A stretch of DNA of 18,466 nucleotides from Candidatus Poribacteria bacterium (GCA_028818995.1 JAPPMR010000029.1:1-18466); one strand, 5' to 3'. Shown: positions 6,288 to 13,386, counted from the stretch's first letter. Numbers and translations: made by a program. The notes: generated by a model not told the origin, from the letters alone.

Positions 6288-6869
6288 ATGTTTAGACACT
6301 TCGCGATACTTTTCTCGGTATGCTTATTAACGGTTGGCGGTTTGACTGGTTGTGCCAAACCTTCTCTACCTGAAATCGGGGCGATCACTGAAGTTCATGG
6401 TTCACCGCACATTGTACAGGATAATGTTTGCTATTATTTGGGACCTTGGGGACCTGGTGCAACAGTCCTCAAGATTTACTACGAGGAAACGGCTAAACCA
6501 CTTAAGTCGAATCTCCCAGGATTCAAATACATAGAAGGTGGTGATCCTTACTTTCAACGGATTACATCAATTGAGTCCGAATATATAGAAGAAGATAGGC
6601 TTCACTTTTATATCCCTCTTTTGATCGAAAGCCTGAAGGATACAACGCAAGGTGGTAAAGGTATGCGTGCCTTGTCCAGACTTTATGGCATAATAAGTAT
6701 AGAGTTTCCGAATGGTTATGGCGACTATTATATGCATCCTACAAAGGATAAATATACGGGAACACCTTTTGAACGTGATAGCAATAACCGTTATCCTGAA
6801 TTAGACGAAACAACCTATAACAAATGGAAAGCGTGGTGGGAAACTGAAGGTCACACCGCGTTTCCGTGA
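6288..6869 (+). CDS. Small lipoprotein with FPNGYG motif, paralogue 1
   Basis: The 193-aa product has a clear lipoprotein signal (LLTVGGLTGC, lipid-modified Cys22). GGGAGG lies 7 nt upstream of the ATG. The mature part carries a segment GSPHIVQDNVCYYLG (38-52) and a conserved C-terminal block FPNGYGDYYMHPT (140-152), then TPFERD, LDETTYNKWKAWW and ETEGHT at the end. The protein at 7227-7721 has the same blocks in the same order, so the two are paralogues, probably by duplication. I do not recognise a described domain. The invariant H, N, Y and W residues in the C-terminal block suggest a conserved binding or structural function. It acts on the cell envelope by its signal. Base use is A/T-richer by eye than in the capsid-like gene. 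Confidence 0.8.
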   Translation: MFRHFAILFSVCLLTVGGLTGCAKPSLPEIGAITEVHGSPHIVQDNVCYYLGPWGPGATVLKIYYEETAKPLKSNLPGFKYIEGGDPYFQRITSIESEYIEEDRLHFYIPLLIESLKDTTQGGKGMRALSRLYGIISIEFPNGYGDYYMHPTKDKYTGTPFERDSNNRYPELDETTYNKWKAWWETEGHTAFP

Positions 6870-7226
6870 TGCCACCTACTTGTAAACATAAGCCGAGTTT
6901 TTTTGATTTTATAAAAGATGCAGTGTGCGCGTGTGCACGCTGCGTTGATCCCTCCTACTGACAACCGACAACAGATAACTGAAGGGGCTTCTGTAACAAT
7001 CCCAAGCATTATGAAGTTTAAATAAATATTTCGGTAAGGGGCGAGGTTAGGAAGCAATCAACGGTATGAATCATGGCGAATACCAAAAGCGCATTCGTCT
7101 TTAGGCATTCCCCGCCTCGCCAGCGGTGATGGTGTAGGGTTTGTTGTTCATTGAAATGTGAACATATTTTCGGATTTTACTATAACATGTAACTATAATC
7201 ATGAGACTCTTATGAGGAGGCAATCC
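6870..7226. other. Intergenic region between lipoprotein paralogues
   Basis: About 357 bases without a supported gene. It holds a wobble-containing hairpin around GCAGTGTGC...GCACGCTGC (about 6920-6943). A stretch at about 7040-7072 is the inverted counterpart of part of the 128-bp repeat (11004-11038), and a copy of the CTTTAGGCATTCCCCGCC repeat follows at about 7090-7123. TATAAT at 7194-7199 may be the -10 box for the next gene; the -35 is not clear. Confidence 0.5.
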
Positions 7227-7721
7227 ATGAAAGCCCGATTGTTCACGGTCACACTATTATTTGTTATATGTTTCTGCGGATGTTCCAAAACCCAAATGTT
7301 CAGAAATGAATTTGTCAATGTCTTCGGTTATCCACATATTGATCACGGAGACACTATTTACTATTTAGGGCATTTTCATACAGATCCACATGTTATGAAA
7401 ATCACTCTTAAAAATGGTGTTGTTACAAAGCAACAAATTTTTAAGATAACACACAATGATTTAGGGCACTACGTACCACAATTGATTGAGATGTTAGCGT
7501 ATGGGAAGGACAACAGAGCTGTCCGTGCCCATAGATGGCTTACAACGACGATGCGTCTGAATTTCCCAAACGGATATGGTGAATTTTATATGCATCCAAC
7601 CCAAGACGGATGGACAAACACGCCATTCGCACGAAACGTAAACTTAGATGACACCACGTATTCCAAGTGGAAACAGTGGTGGGATACTGAAGGGCACACT
7701 TGGTATCCTAAAAAGGATTAA
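7227..7721 (+). CDS. Small lipoprotein with FPNGYG motif, paralogue 2
   Basis: The 164-aa product starts at 7227, where GAGGAGG lies 6 nt upstream; an in-frame start at 7158 would add 23 residues ahead of the signal peptide and lacks a ribosome binding site. The signal is short (ARLFTVTLLFVICFCGC) and Cys19 after F-C-G is the likely lipidation site, an atypical lipobox. The mature part repeats the blocks of the gene at 6288: GYPHIDHGDTIYYLG, FPNGYGEFYMHPT (113-125), TPFARN, LDDTTYSKWKQWW and DTEGHT. It is shorter in the middle than its paralogue. Function unknown. A terminator (7769-7795) and the second copy of the 125-bp repeat follow. Confidence 0.8.
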   Translation: MKARLFTVTLLFVICFCGCSKTQMFRNEFVNVFGYPHIDHGDTIYYLGHFHTDPHVMKITLKNGVVTKQQIFKITHNDLGHYVPQLIEMLAYGKDNRAVRAHRWLTTTMRLNFPNGYGEFYMHPTQDGWTNTPFARNVNLDDTTYSKWKQWWDTEGHTWYPKKD

Positions 7722-7765
7722 GTTTTTACACAATTTAGCGCACAACAACGATCCTAACCCATAAT

Positions 7766-7890
7766 GTAGGCGCGTTTTGTAACCGCGCCTTTTTTGTCTG
7801 AATCACGGATTACACCAAATCAACGCCAAATGCGCTTTTTGGCATTTGGCGGATGACGCGGAAAAACGCGGATTAGGTTTTCTCACATCT
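7766..7890 (+). repeat. 125-bp direct repeat, copy 2
   Basis: Partner of 5904-6028 with five mismatches. The internal hairpin CGCCAAATGC-gctttttg-GCATTTGGCG is perfect in this copy. Confidence 0.85.
7769..7795 (+). terminator. Rho-independent terminator after lipoprotein paralogue 2
   Basis: GGCGCG (7769-7774) pairs with CGCGCC (7784-7789) and is followed by six T (7790-7795). It is the second copy of the terminator at 5907-5933. Confidence 0.65.
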
Positions 7891-8010
7891 AAGCGTTTCT
7901 GAAAAAGTCTTACAGACAAGTATGCCGTAATCATAACAAAAAGCATCTGATATGCAAAGTCAATAATCCGCGTTATCTGTGTAATCCGATAAATCCGAGA
8001 TTCAGACAGC
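7795..8010. repeat. Element bounded by inverted GTCTGAATC..GGATTAC motifs
   Basis: The left end reads TGTCTGAATCACGGATTACAC (from 7795) and the right end reads GTGTAATCCGATAAATCCGAGATTCAGAC (7979-8007), its imperfect inverse. A second unit with the same two ends lies at about 12991-13185. The interiors differ. No coding region is supported. It is probably a small interspersed element. Confidence 0.5.
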
Positions 8011-8113
8011 AAAAAGGCGCGCTTAGGAAAGCACGCTTACCGTTGGAGTGTGATGACGTGATTAGAAACCGCGCCTACAAACTGATCGCTGATAACTGAA
8101 AACTGACGACTAT

Positions 8114-8431
8114 TCAAACAACAATATCGTCTTCTTTGAGTTCCAACTGCAGCACAGAACCGAGCGCACGGATGCGGCGGATCTGCAGTTCCATCCCATC
8201 TGCACGGCGGATAATATCGCCTTCCGATATATCAGCGTTCGGCACTTCCAACAACGCTGCCCATTCCATATCTGAAATCCCAACACCGTCAACAATCTCC
8301 ACGATGTCTGTCTGCGGAACAACCATACAGACAACATTGGCAGTAATAATCGTCTCGGTGCCGTGTTCAAATGCGGATTTGCGGACGATGGTGACCGTCT
8401 CTTTGAGTTGTGGTGGTATTCTAAATCGCAT
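8114..8431 (-). CDS. Phage head-closure / head-tail adaptor-like protein
   Basis: The 105-aa product starts at 8431 (MRFRIPPQLKETVTIVRK), with AGGAAA about 6 nt upstream. An in-frame ATG at 8476 would add 15 residues translated from a repeat hairpin and is rejected. There is no signal peptide. The pattern of short beta strands with ADISEGDIIRRADGMELQIRRI in the C-terminal half is the sort of sequence seen in small head-closure proteins (SPP1 gp16-like / HK97 adaptor class). These sit between the portal ring and tail and commonly have a gD.i...g..y.V pattern. This is family resemblance by eye, not a residue-level proof. It lies 95 nt downstream of the connector-like gene starting at 9060 and is probably co-transcribed with it, having no 94-bp upstream element of its own. 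Confidence 0.6.
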   Translation of the reverse strand: MRFRIPPQLKETVTIVRKSAFEHGTETIITANVVCMVVPQTDIVEIVDGVGISDMEWAALLEVPNADISEGDIIRRADGMELQIRRIRALGSVLQLELKEDDIVV

Positions 8432-8452
8432 AGTATTTCCTACCCAACGGTA

Positions 8453-8508
8453 GGTTCGGTTTCCCAACCGAACCATACACGAGAGCCCAGTGCGGTTAGA
8501 AACCGCAC
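8453..8508. repeat. Two interspersed hairpins between minus-strand genes
   Basis: GGTTCGGTT-tccc-AACCGAACC (8453-8474, perfect 9-bp stem) and GTGCGGTT-aga-AACCGCAC (8490-8508, perfect 8-bp stem) fill the gap between the two head-tail-like genes. They belong to the same palindromic repeat class as other gaps in this window. Confidence 0.7.
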
Positions 8509-8526
8509 CTACCAGGGGTGTTCAGA

Positions 8527-9060
8527 CTACCCCCTCCGAGAAATGGGGCATACTGCCGAGTCATCACGCCGCTTCGTCCCGACTGCACCGAACGGGTTTA
8601 GCCGCGTTCTACCTGCTCCGACTGGTGACCCTGGTGGTCTTCCACCTGGCGTAGGGGGTGTCCCATTCGAATCAGCGTTTGTCTTGACATCGTTGATTTT
8701 GCTGTCTACTTGAGACAGATGAAACTCTCGTTTTTCTTTCCAGTCAATCCGTTGCACCTCGGTAGAGACCTGTAGTCCCATCTGCCGTAGCAGTTGCGGT
8801 GCAGTGAGGCATAACAGAGCGGCGCATTCATGCATCATCGCTAAGATTGCATCTTCGCGCGCTTCACCCGTGAGCGCGTCAACGTCAATACCATCTGCAG
8901 CGAGCCGCCGCCGCACCTCTCTTTCTGCCGCCGGCACAAACGGCAATTGTGATAGATACTGATTTGAAATGTGCACGTTCGTAATATCTGGCGCAATTAA
9001 CCCTCGAATCCCATCATAGTAGTCGTTTTTTAACACCTTTATTGACACCTTTTTTGCCAT
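8527..9060 (-). CDS. Phage head-tail connector-like protein (gp6-like)
   Basis: The 177-aa product starts at 9060, with AGGAG 6 nt upstream. Residues about 30-110 are helical (FVPAAEREVRRRLAADG, AREDAILAMMHECAALL, LTAPQLLRQMGLQ) and are followed by STEVQRIDWKEKREFHL. Small helical proteins at this place in phage genomes form the connector ring below the portal. The C-terminal 45 residues are rich in P, G and R (TPPTPGGRPPGSPVGAGR) and probably disordered. The call rests on size, helix layout and the neighbouring head-closure-like and capsid-like genes on the same strand. It has the shared 94-bp element upstream (9174-9267). It could also be a different DNA-packaging accessory protein. Confidence 0.6.
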   Translation of the reverse strand: MAKKVSIKVLKNDYYDGIRGLIAPDITNVHISNQYLSQLPFVPAAEREVRRRLAADGIDVDALTGEAREDAILAMMHECAALLCLTAPQLLRQMGLQVSTEVQRIDWKEKREFHLSQVDSKINDVKTNADSNGTPPTPGGRPPGSPVGAGRTRLNPFGAVGTKRRDDSAVCPISRRG

Positions 9061-9100
9061 CTGTTTCTCCTTTTTTGGGCTGTCGGCTTTATCTCTTCTT

Positions 9101-9166
9101 GTAGGAGCGAGCTCCAGCTCGCGACCCGTTTATGTGAATATGTCGCGAGGTAGACCTCGCTCCTAC
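9101..9166. repeat. GTAGGAGCGAG inverted repeat
   Basis: GTAGGAGCGAG (9101-9111) and CTCGCTCCTAC (9156-9166) are perfect complements bracketing diverged GCTCCAGCTCGCGAC and GTCGCGAGGTAGAC halves. It is a member of the same family as 5508-5563, 6117-6175 and the central part of the 128-bp repeats. Confidence 0.75.
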
Positions 9167-9173
9167 AAGGATA

Positions 9174-9267
9174 TAGTATATGTGAAAGAGGGGATATGTC
9201 TGAAAGGAATTGAGGGGTGTGAACAATATATTTCCAATAGATACGCAATAGGTTTGCGGGGAAATGG
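9174..9267 (-). promoter_or_regulatory. Shared 94-bp upstream element, copy B
   Basis: TAGTATATGT (9174-9183) and the GAACAATATATTTCCAATAG...GGGGAAATGG block (9221-9267) have the same 47-nt spacing as in copies A and C. On the minus strand TTCAGA - 18 nt - TATACT could serve as promoter for the connector-like gene, about 110 nt downstream. Confidence 0.65.
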
Positions 9268-9592
9268 CGGTTGGCTGTCGGCTGTCAGCAGTCAGTGGTC
9301 AGTTGTCGGTTTTGTCGGCGCGTTCCGCGCAAAAAATAAAGGGACACGGTAAAATCTGTTTAATCGTCAAAAATTGCCTCAATTTTATTAAAATCCTACA
9401 AATTTTGCTAAAATCACCTTGAAATTTACATTTTTTGCTTGCTTTATAAAAAAAAACATGATAAACTATTACTATATAGTCATAATATATTATCTATTAT
9501 GTTATTGACTTAAAATTAATTATTTGTAAGACAATGTGATAATACTTGGTTTAAATGCTCAAAGGCGTGTCATCAACAAAAGGAGGTCTAAA
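9268..9592. other. Intergenic region upstream of the first anchor operon
   Basis: The left part holds degenerate GTCGGCTGTCAGCAGTCAG filler of a kind also seen at 4326-4360 and 15040-15070. ACACGGTAAAATCTG at about 9344 resembles the ACACGTGTTA.AATCTG motif that lies upstream of the anchor genes at 11306 and 15334. The rest, to 9535, is very AT-rich and must contain the promoter. TTGACT (9505-9510) and GATAAT (9538-9543) are visible but not at standard spacing. Confidence 0.45.
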
Positions 9593-10336
9593 ATGATACG
9601 TGATTTTTGGACGAACAAATGGGTTCTGGGTGGCGTTGGCTTTCTGATAGTGCTATCTATTGCGTGTGTGTTGTGGTATCAGCACGATATCGCACCTGAG
9701 AAAAAAGCAGCGGCTGAGGCAGAAGAGATGCTGCGCCAATCACAAATAGCGAAAAAGGTTGCCGATACGGATACTGAGGCGGTAAAAGCATCCGATGTCC
9801 TTGTGGAAAGCAATACGCTAACTGCAGAGAAACCTATAACCGAAGCTGCTGCTGAAGTGGTGAAAGACACTGATCCTGACAAAACCTCTGTGAACATGGC
9901 ACAGGTGATACAGGAAAAAGATAGCACTGAAGAAGTGCGCATCTCTCCTTACGGATTCGGGCCTTATCCAGATCTTCCTCCAGGTTTTCCCGAAGACTAC
10001 TGGGACAAAAGGAGTGGAAACAAAGACAACGAATTGCTTGCTCGCGTTCGAATAAAACTTGTAGAACAGGGTAAAAATGTAACGGGCGCGGGTATGTTAA
10101 ATGGGTTAGTTTATCCCACTATTCCCGGTACGATCTATGTGGAATGGAGATGGGACGAAGTAGAAAAAGAGAGATATGTTGGCCTTATGATGGGCGATCC
10201 TTTTGTAATTAATAGTATACGAGGGGACTCGCTGGATCAAAGATTTAGAGAAAAAGATATACCTATAGGTATTGAAGTAATTAATTATCTTAATGGAGGA
10301 ATTGATCCGTATCAATTCCTCGGTCTAAAGGAGTAA
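9593..10336 (+). CDS. Membrane-anchored protein, anchor family member 1
   Basis: The 247-aa product starts at 9593, with AGGAGG 6 nt upstream; a GTG at 9536 would add 19 unlikely residues. Residues 10-29 form one membrane segment (LGGVGFLIVLSIACVLW) after a short basic N-terminus, so the C-terminal bulk should lie outside the cytoplasmic membrane. A charged, Ala/Glu-rich linker (about 35-115) follows. The outer domain then opens with ISPYGFGPYPDLP (117-129), continues through RVRIKLVEQG and NGLVYP, and ends GGIDPYQFLGL. Two other anchor proteins here (11306, 17722) have the same outer motifs. No catalytic motif is recognised. The next gene (10342) starts 6 nt after its stop, so the two form an operon. 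Closest relative in the window is 17722, by linker and outer domain. Confidence 0.82.
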   Translation: MIRDFWTNKWVLGGVGFLIVLSIACVLWYQHDIAPEKKAAAEAEEMLRQSQIAKKVADTDTEAVKASDVLVESNTLTAEKPITEAAAEVVKDTDPDKTSVNMAQVIQEKDSTEEVRISPYGFGPYPDLPPGFPEDYWDKRSGNKDNELLARVRIKLVEQGKNVTGAGMLNGLVYPTIPGTIYVEWRWDEVEKERYVGLMMGDPFVINSIRGDSLDQRFREKDIPIGIEVINYLNGGIDPYQFLGLKE

Positions 10337-10341
10337 TTGTA

Positions 10342-10827
10342 ATGAAAGGATTGACGTTTTTTCTAATTTTCCCGATGTTAGTAATGTTCTCCATTTGTGT
10401 TTTTGCCATGAATCGTATTGTAAAAAAAGAAGCTCCCTTTGGTCTTGACCGAGGATCGTACCGAGTCGCAGCAGATCACGAGCCAGCAGGAAATAACGCA
10501 TTAATAGGTTCGTCTGCTTATACGCATTCTCAACGGATTGTCACGGATGATGTACAGTATCCAACTATTAGAATTAATGACTACGCAAGTGCTTCAATTT
10601 CGTCTTTAAGTAGATGGAACGTAGGAACATTCAATTTAGATGTTGAAGTTCCGCGTAAAGCAGCAACATACTCTAATTTTGGGTACGATGGAATTTATTC
10701 CTTTTATGACTATAAAGAAATTACAAGAGATATATGGATGGGCAGCCCTAACTTAGAGGCGTGTAAAGCAACCGCTAAGATGAAAGAGAATACTGGTATT
10801 TCGTGTGAAGCCAAGATACCATGGTAA
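10342..10827 (+). CDS. Exported protein of unknown function, operon partner of anchor 1
   Basis: The 161-aa product has a signal peptide-like N-terminus (KGLTFFLIFPMLVMFSICVFA, likely cut before MN). The rest has no recognised domain. It is rich in Y, S and N in its middle and contains three cysteines, one in the signal and two near the end (LEACKATAKM and GISCEAK), which could form a disulphide outside the cell. AAGGAG overlaps the end of the upstream gene and lies 9 nt before the ATG. A terminator hairpin follows at 10865. The second genes of the other anchor operons do not resemble it in sequence, so only the position and export signal are conserved. Confidence 0.72.
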   Translation: MKGLTFFLIFPMLVMFSICVFAMNRIVKKEAPFGLDRGSYRVAADHEPAGNNALIGSSAYTHSQRIVTDDVQYPTIRINDYASASISSLSRWNVGTFNLDVEVPRKAATYSNFGYDGIYSFYDYKEITRDIWMGSPNLEACKATAKMKENTGISCEAKIPW

Positions 10828-10864
10828 CCACGGATAATTGTACCAAGAAGAATCCGATTACATT

Positions 10865-10897
10865 AGGCAGGTATCCTTTTGGTTACCTGCCTATTTT
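10865..10897 (+). terminator. Terminator of anchor operon 1
   Basis: AGGCAGGTA-t-CC (10865-10876), loop TTTT, GG-t-TACCTGCCT (10881-10892): an 11-bp stem with one T-T mismatch, followed by ATTTTC. The same GGCAGGTA...TACCTGCC family recurs at 12779 and 17515 after other cassette operons. Confidence 0.65.
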
Positions 10898-10898
10898 C

Positions 10899-11026
10899 AT
10901 CAAACCGCGCCATCTTTCGTTGTTGTAGGAGCGATCTCCGAATCGCGACACGTTAGTCAGTCGGGAATCCAAACCAAGAAATCAACGCTACAAATGCCTA
11001 AACGTCATTCATACCGTTGATTTCTT
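10899..11026 (+). repeat. 128-bp direct repeat, copy 1
   Basis: Identical by eye to 12832-12959 over all 128 bases. It contains the GTAGGAGCGATCTCCGAATC palindrome half and ends in an inverted repeat AAGAAATCAACG (10976-10987) / CGTTGATTTCTT (11015-11026). The two copies bracket anchor operon 2. Confidence 0.9.
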
Positions 11027-11090
11027 CCTAACCTCGCCTAATTGTCTGAACCAAGATTTATAGAATGTATAGATTTGCCGAAAATAATCA

Positions 11091-11098
11091 ACACGTGT
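11091..11098. promoter_or_regulatory. ACACGTGT palindrome upstream of anchor gene 2
   Basis: ACACGTGT followed by TAAAATTTG lies about 215 nt before the start at 11306. The same palindrome followed by TAGAATCTG is at 15143-15150, about 190 nt before the anchor gene at 15334. A partial form is at about 9344. Possible regulator site. Confidence 0.3.
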
Positions 11099-11204
11099 TA
11101 AAATTTGTTTATTCGCTAAAAAATCGCCTCATTTTCCTCAAATTTCTACGAATTTCCATCTTTTTTCAATTTTTTTTACGGTTTGCACCCTTTACGGTTT
11201 AACA

Positions 11205-11232
11205 CTGTGTCTTTAATTATAAAGGGTATCAT
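11205..11232 (+). promoter_or_regulatory. Possible promoter of anchor gene 2
   Basis: CTGTGT (11205-11210) and TATCAT (11227-11232) are spaced 16 nt in a block (GGTATCATATA..TTGTTTGAG.AAT.CATGTCAA) that is conserved upstream of the anchor gene at 15334, where TTGTGT and TATCAT are 17 nt apart. Confidence 0.4.
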
Positions 11233-11305
11233 ATAGTTTGTTTGAGAAATCCATGTCAATAGACACGTCACAAACAAATATATGAGAAACAAAAGGAGGT
11301 TTCTG

Positions 11306-12070
11306 ATGTATCGTGATATTCTTACCAATAAATGGGTTCTCGGTGGCGTTGGCTTTCTGATAGTGCTATCTATTGCGTGTGTGTTGTGGTATCAGCACGA
11401 TATCGCACCACATAGAAAAGCGGCTGCTGAGGCTGAGGAAGTTGCACGTCAATGGGAAGAAAACCAGCAGGCGAAACAGAAAGCAGTAAGGGAGACCGAA
11501 ACAACGTCACCTCAAGCCCCTGCGAAAAACACATCTGCAGCGGCACTCAACCCGTCGGGACTCCCGCAGATTGGGGAGATTGTGGATGGCAGAATCTTTT
11601 TAGGAACCGAACCGCCATCACCAGAACTCCTGGCACAATTCGGTGTGCGGCCTCCCACACAAGATGAGATTATCTCTCCGTACGGTTTCGGGCCCTACCC
11701 CGAATTACCGGAAGGGTTCGGACCCATTACATGGCCACGCAAAAGTGCTGATTCAGAGTTGAGAATACGTGTTAAGATAAAACTCCTGAAACAAGGTGTC
11801 CCTGTTAAAGGATCGGTGATGAGTGATGGTTTAGTATATCCTATCCTCAAAGGTGTCCGCTATGTGAGATGGGGGGAGACGTCCGACGGTAGACAATACC
11901 TTCGTGAAACACTTGGACACCCCGATGATAACGAGTACATCAAAACTGTGGCAGACGCAAAATTCGCAACCTGGGAAAGTGTTACACCCGCAGACTTCCC
12001 GGGAATACAAATTATACCCATGGAAGAAGGGGGGATAGACCCCTATACCTTCCTCAATTTACCCAAATAA
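11306..12070 (+). CDS. Membrane-anchored protein, anchor family member 2
   Basis: The 254-aa product starts at 11306, with AGGAGG 6 nt upstream; the in-frame start at 11282 would add eight residues and put the ribosome binding site inside the gene. Residues 10-29 are the same membrane segment as in the gene at 9593, encoded by nearly identical DNA. The linker (about 36-95) is Q/E/A-rich and is unrelated in sequence to that of 9593. The outer domain begins IISPYGFGPYPELPEGFG (122-139), continues RVKIKLLKQG and SDGLVYP, and ends GGIDPYTFLNL. The outer domain is thus homologous to that of 9593 while its middle diverges. Its partner gene begins 11 nt after the stop. The operon is bracketed by the 128-bp repeats. 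Function unknown. Confidence 0.82.
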   Translation: MYRDILTNKWVLGGVGFLIVLSIACVLWYQHDIAPHRKAAAEAEEVARQWEENQQAKQKAVRETETTSPQAPAKNTSAAALNPSGLPQIGEIVDGRIFLGTEPPSPELLAQFGVRPPTQDEIISPYGFGPYPELPEGFGPITWPRKSADSELRIRVKIKLLKQGVPVKGSVMSDGLVYPILKGVRYVRWGETSDGRQYLRETLGHPDDNEYIKTVADAKFATWESVTPADFPGIQIIPMEEGGIDPYTFLNLPK

Positions 12071-12081
12071 GGAGAATAATG

Positions 12082-12747
12082 ATGAAACGTTTTCTGATTT
12101 TTATGATGGTCTTTATTATGCTCGGTGGTGCGATGACAGCCATCTGGGCGGATCAACGCACCAGAAACGTCAACAAGGATTGGGGCACCTGCTCTTCAAC
12201 CGAGTCGGACGATCCCTTATCGGCTGATGGTTCCATCACAGTAGATGTAGACGCGCCGGGCGAAGGCAAAAATTTGATTGATAAAGCAAAGAGCAGGGTA
12301 GAGACAATCCTTAAGGGATACGGCATACAATATGAAGGGTCCTCCAGCGTCTCTGGGACAGCCCCTAACGATGATTACGAAGGCGAATCTGAGGTCTATG
12401 CCTGGGTCCCAAACGATGAAGATCACAAACCGCGTAAAAGATGGCAGACAGAAGTAAGCAGGAGCGCAAGTGTCTCAGATAGACAGAAACTACCCAAAGA
12501 TCATAACTGGGGCGATGTAGATGCAAATGACGAATTGTCCTCCTGCACCGCGTGGGGCGATGTAGATGGATCCAGTCCTGAAATACCCGGTGAGTGGGTC
12601 CTCGTAGAAGGACCTTCGGAAGTGTCTGGGTCTGAAATCGCATATTGGTTAGAGTGGCGAGATGGACGGGAAGCACTATCTCACCGTGCTTATGGAAATG
12701 CTTGGAACTTCGCCGATCCAGCACAACACAATGCAGAACACAATTGA
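12082..12747 (+). CDS. Exported acidic protein of unknown function, operon partner of anchor 2
   Basis: The 221-aa product starts at 12082, where AAGGAG is 7 nt upstream; an adjacent ATG at 12079 is also possible but is only 4 nt from it. A signal peptide (KRFLIFMMVFIMLGGAMTAIWA, likely cut before DQRT) indicates export. The mature part is acidic and rich in S, D and W. It repeats a W-G-D motif (NWGDVDAND, AWGDVDGSS, and an earlier DWGTCSS) and has two cysteines (GTCSS and SSCTAW) that could pair. No known domain recognised. The W-G-D repeats might mark a bind-and-display surface, but that is speculation. A terminator follows at 12779. Confidence 0.75.
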   Translation: MKRFLIFMMVFIMLGGAMTAIWADQRTRNVNKDWGTCSSTESDDPLSADGSITVDVDAPGEGKNLIDKAKSRVETILKGYGIQYEGSSSVSGTAPNDDYEGESEVYAWVPNDEDHKPRKRWQTEVSRSASVSDRQKLPKDHNWGDVDANDELSSCTAWGDVDGSSPEIPGEWVLVEGPSEVSGSEIAYWLEWRDGREALSHRAYGNAWNFADPAQHNAEHN

Positions 12748-12778
12748 TCTGTCAACTTGAGAATCTACATACATTCAC

Positions 12779-12816
12779 AGGCAGGTATCCGTTCCGGGTA
12801 TCTGCCTCTTCTTTTT
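12779..12816 (+). terminator. Terminator of anchor operon 2
   Basis: AGGCAGGTATCC (12779-12790) pairs with GGGTATCTGCCT (12796-12807) over 12 bp with two G-T wobbles; the tail is CTTCTTTTT. Same family as the terminators at 10865 and 17515. Confidence 0.7.
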
Positions 12817-12831
12817 ACTTAATTAACTTTT

Positions 12832-12959
12832 ATCAAACCGCGCCATCTTTCGTTGTTGTAGGAGCGATCTCCGAATCGCGACACGTTAGTCAGTCGGGAA
12901 TCCAAACCAAGAAATCAACGCTACAAATGCCTAAACGTCATTCATACCGTTGATTTCTT
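12832..12959 (+). repeat. 128-bp direct repeat, copy 2
   Basis: Identical by eye to 10899-11026, 1,933 bp away, and likewise placed just after an operon terminator. Confidence 0.9.
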
Positions 12960-12990
12960 AATTGGCGTTTTGGAAACACGCTTTGCTAAC

Positions 12991-13283
12991 GTCTGAATCG
13001 CAGATTACACGGATTACACAGATTATCCCTATCGGACGCTGATACACACATCCAAGAAAAATAAACAGAAGATGTATACACGTATACATGTATACATCTC
13101 TGTCCGCCATCTTGTGAAGGACGATTTGGAACGCCAAACATATAGTCCGCGTCTATCTGCGTAATCCGATAAATCCGCGATTCTGAAAACACGGCGCGGT
13201 TTGTGAACGTGCCTACCACAAGGCGATTGTATACACGTATAATTGTATACACGTATACATGTCGGGTGTCGCTGCGCTCTACC
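12991..13283. repeat. Repeat-rich region with GTATAC clusters
   Basis: This holds a unit bounded by GTCTGAATCGCAGATTACAC (from 12991) and an inverted ATCCGATAAATCCGCGATTC (about 13165-13184). Inside it are three GTATAC cores at 8-nt steps (13074, 13082, 13090) in a near-palindrome. A second cluster (13229, 13245, 13253) follows, then a GTCGGGTGTCGCTGCGCTCT unit. These cores are the same as the boxes upstream of parA. No gene is seen. Confidence 0.55.
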
Positions 13284-13312
13284 CATAGGCGTAAACTTAA
13301 GGAAATCACCTC

Positions 13313-13386
13313 TTGTTGGAGGGGTTTCTAACCCCGATATTTCAAGATGCAAGCAGTTAAATCGGGGTTGAAAACCCCTCCAACAA
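13313..13386. repeat. 26-bp inverted repeat next to the capsid-like gene stop
   Basis: TTGTTGGAGGGGTTTC...CCCGAT (13313-13338) and its inverse (13361-13386) match at 24 of 26 positions, with a 22-nt loop. It lies 16 nt beyond the stop of the minus-strand capsid-like gene and could end its transcript, although no T-run follows. A related TTGTAGGAGGCGTTTTC...CTCCAACAAG pair lies at 14859-14930. Confidence 0.7.

Noticed and set aside
8136..8453. 105-aa plus-strand open frame opposite the head-closure-like gene
   Set aside because: It is a shadow of the minus-strand gene, with no ribosome binding site and Ser/Thr/Ile-rich antisense composition.
9650..9670. Lipobox in the anchor segment (LSIAC)
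   Set aside because: Ser stands at the position normally Leu/Val/Ile, and hydrophobic residues continue after the Cys, so a membrane anchor is favoured over lipidation.
10838..11020. Small open frame sharing 40 residues with one at 12645-12953
   Set aside because: The shared peptide is the translation of the 128-bp DNA repeat; there is no start signal, so it is not evidence of paralogous proteins.
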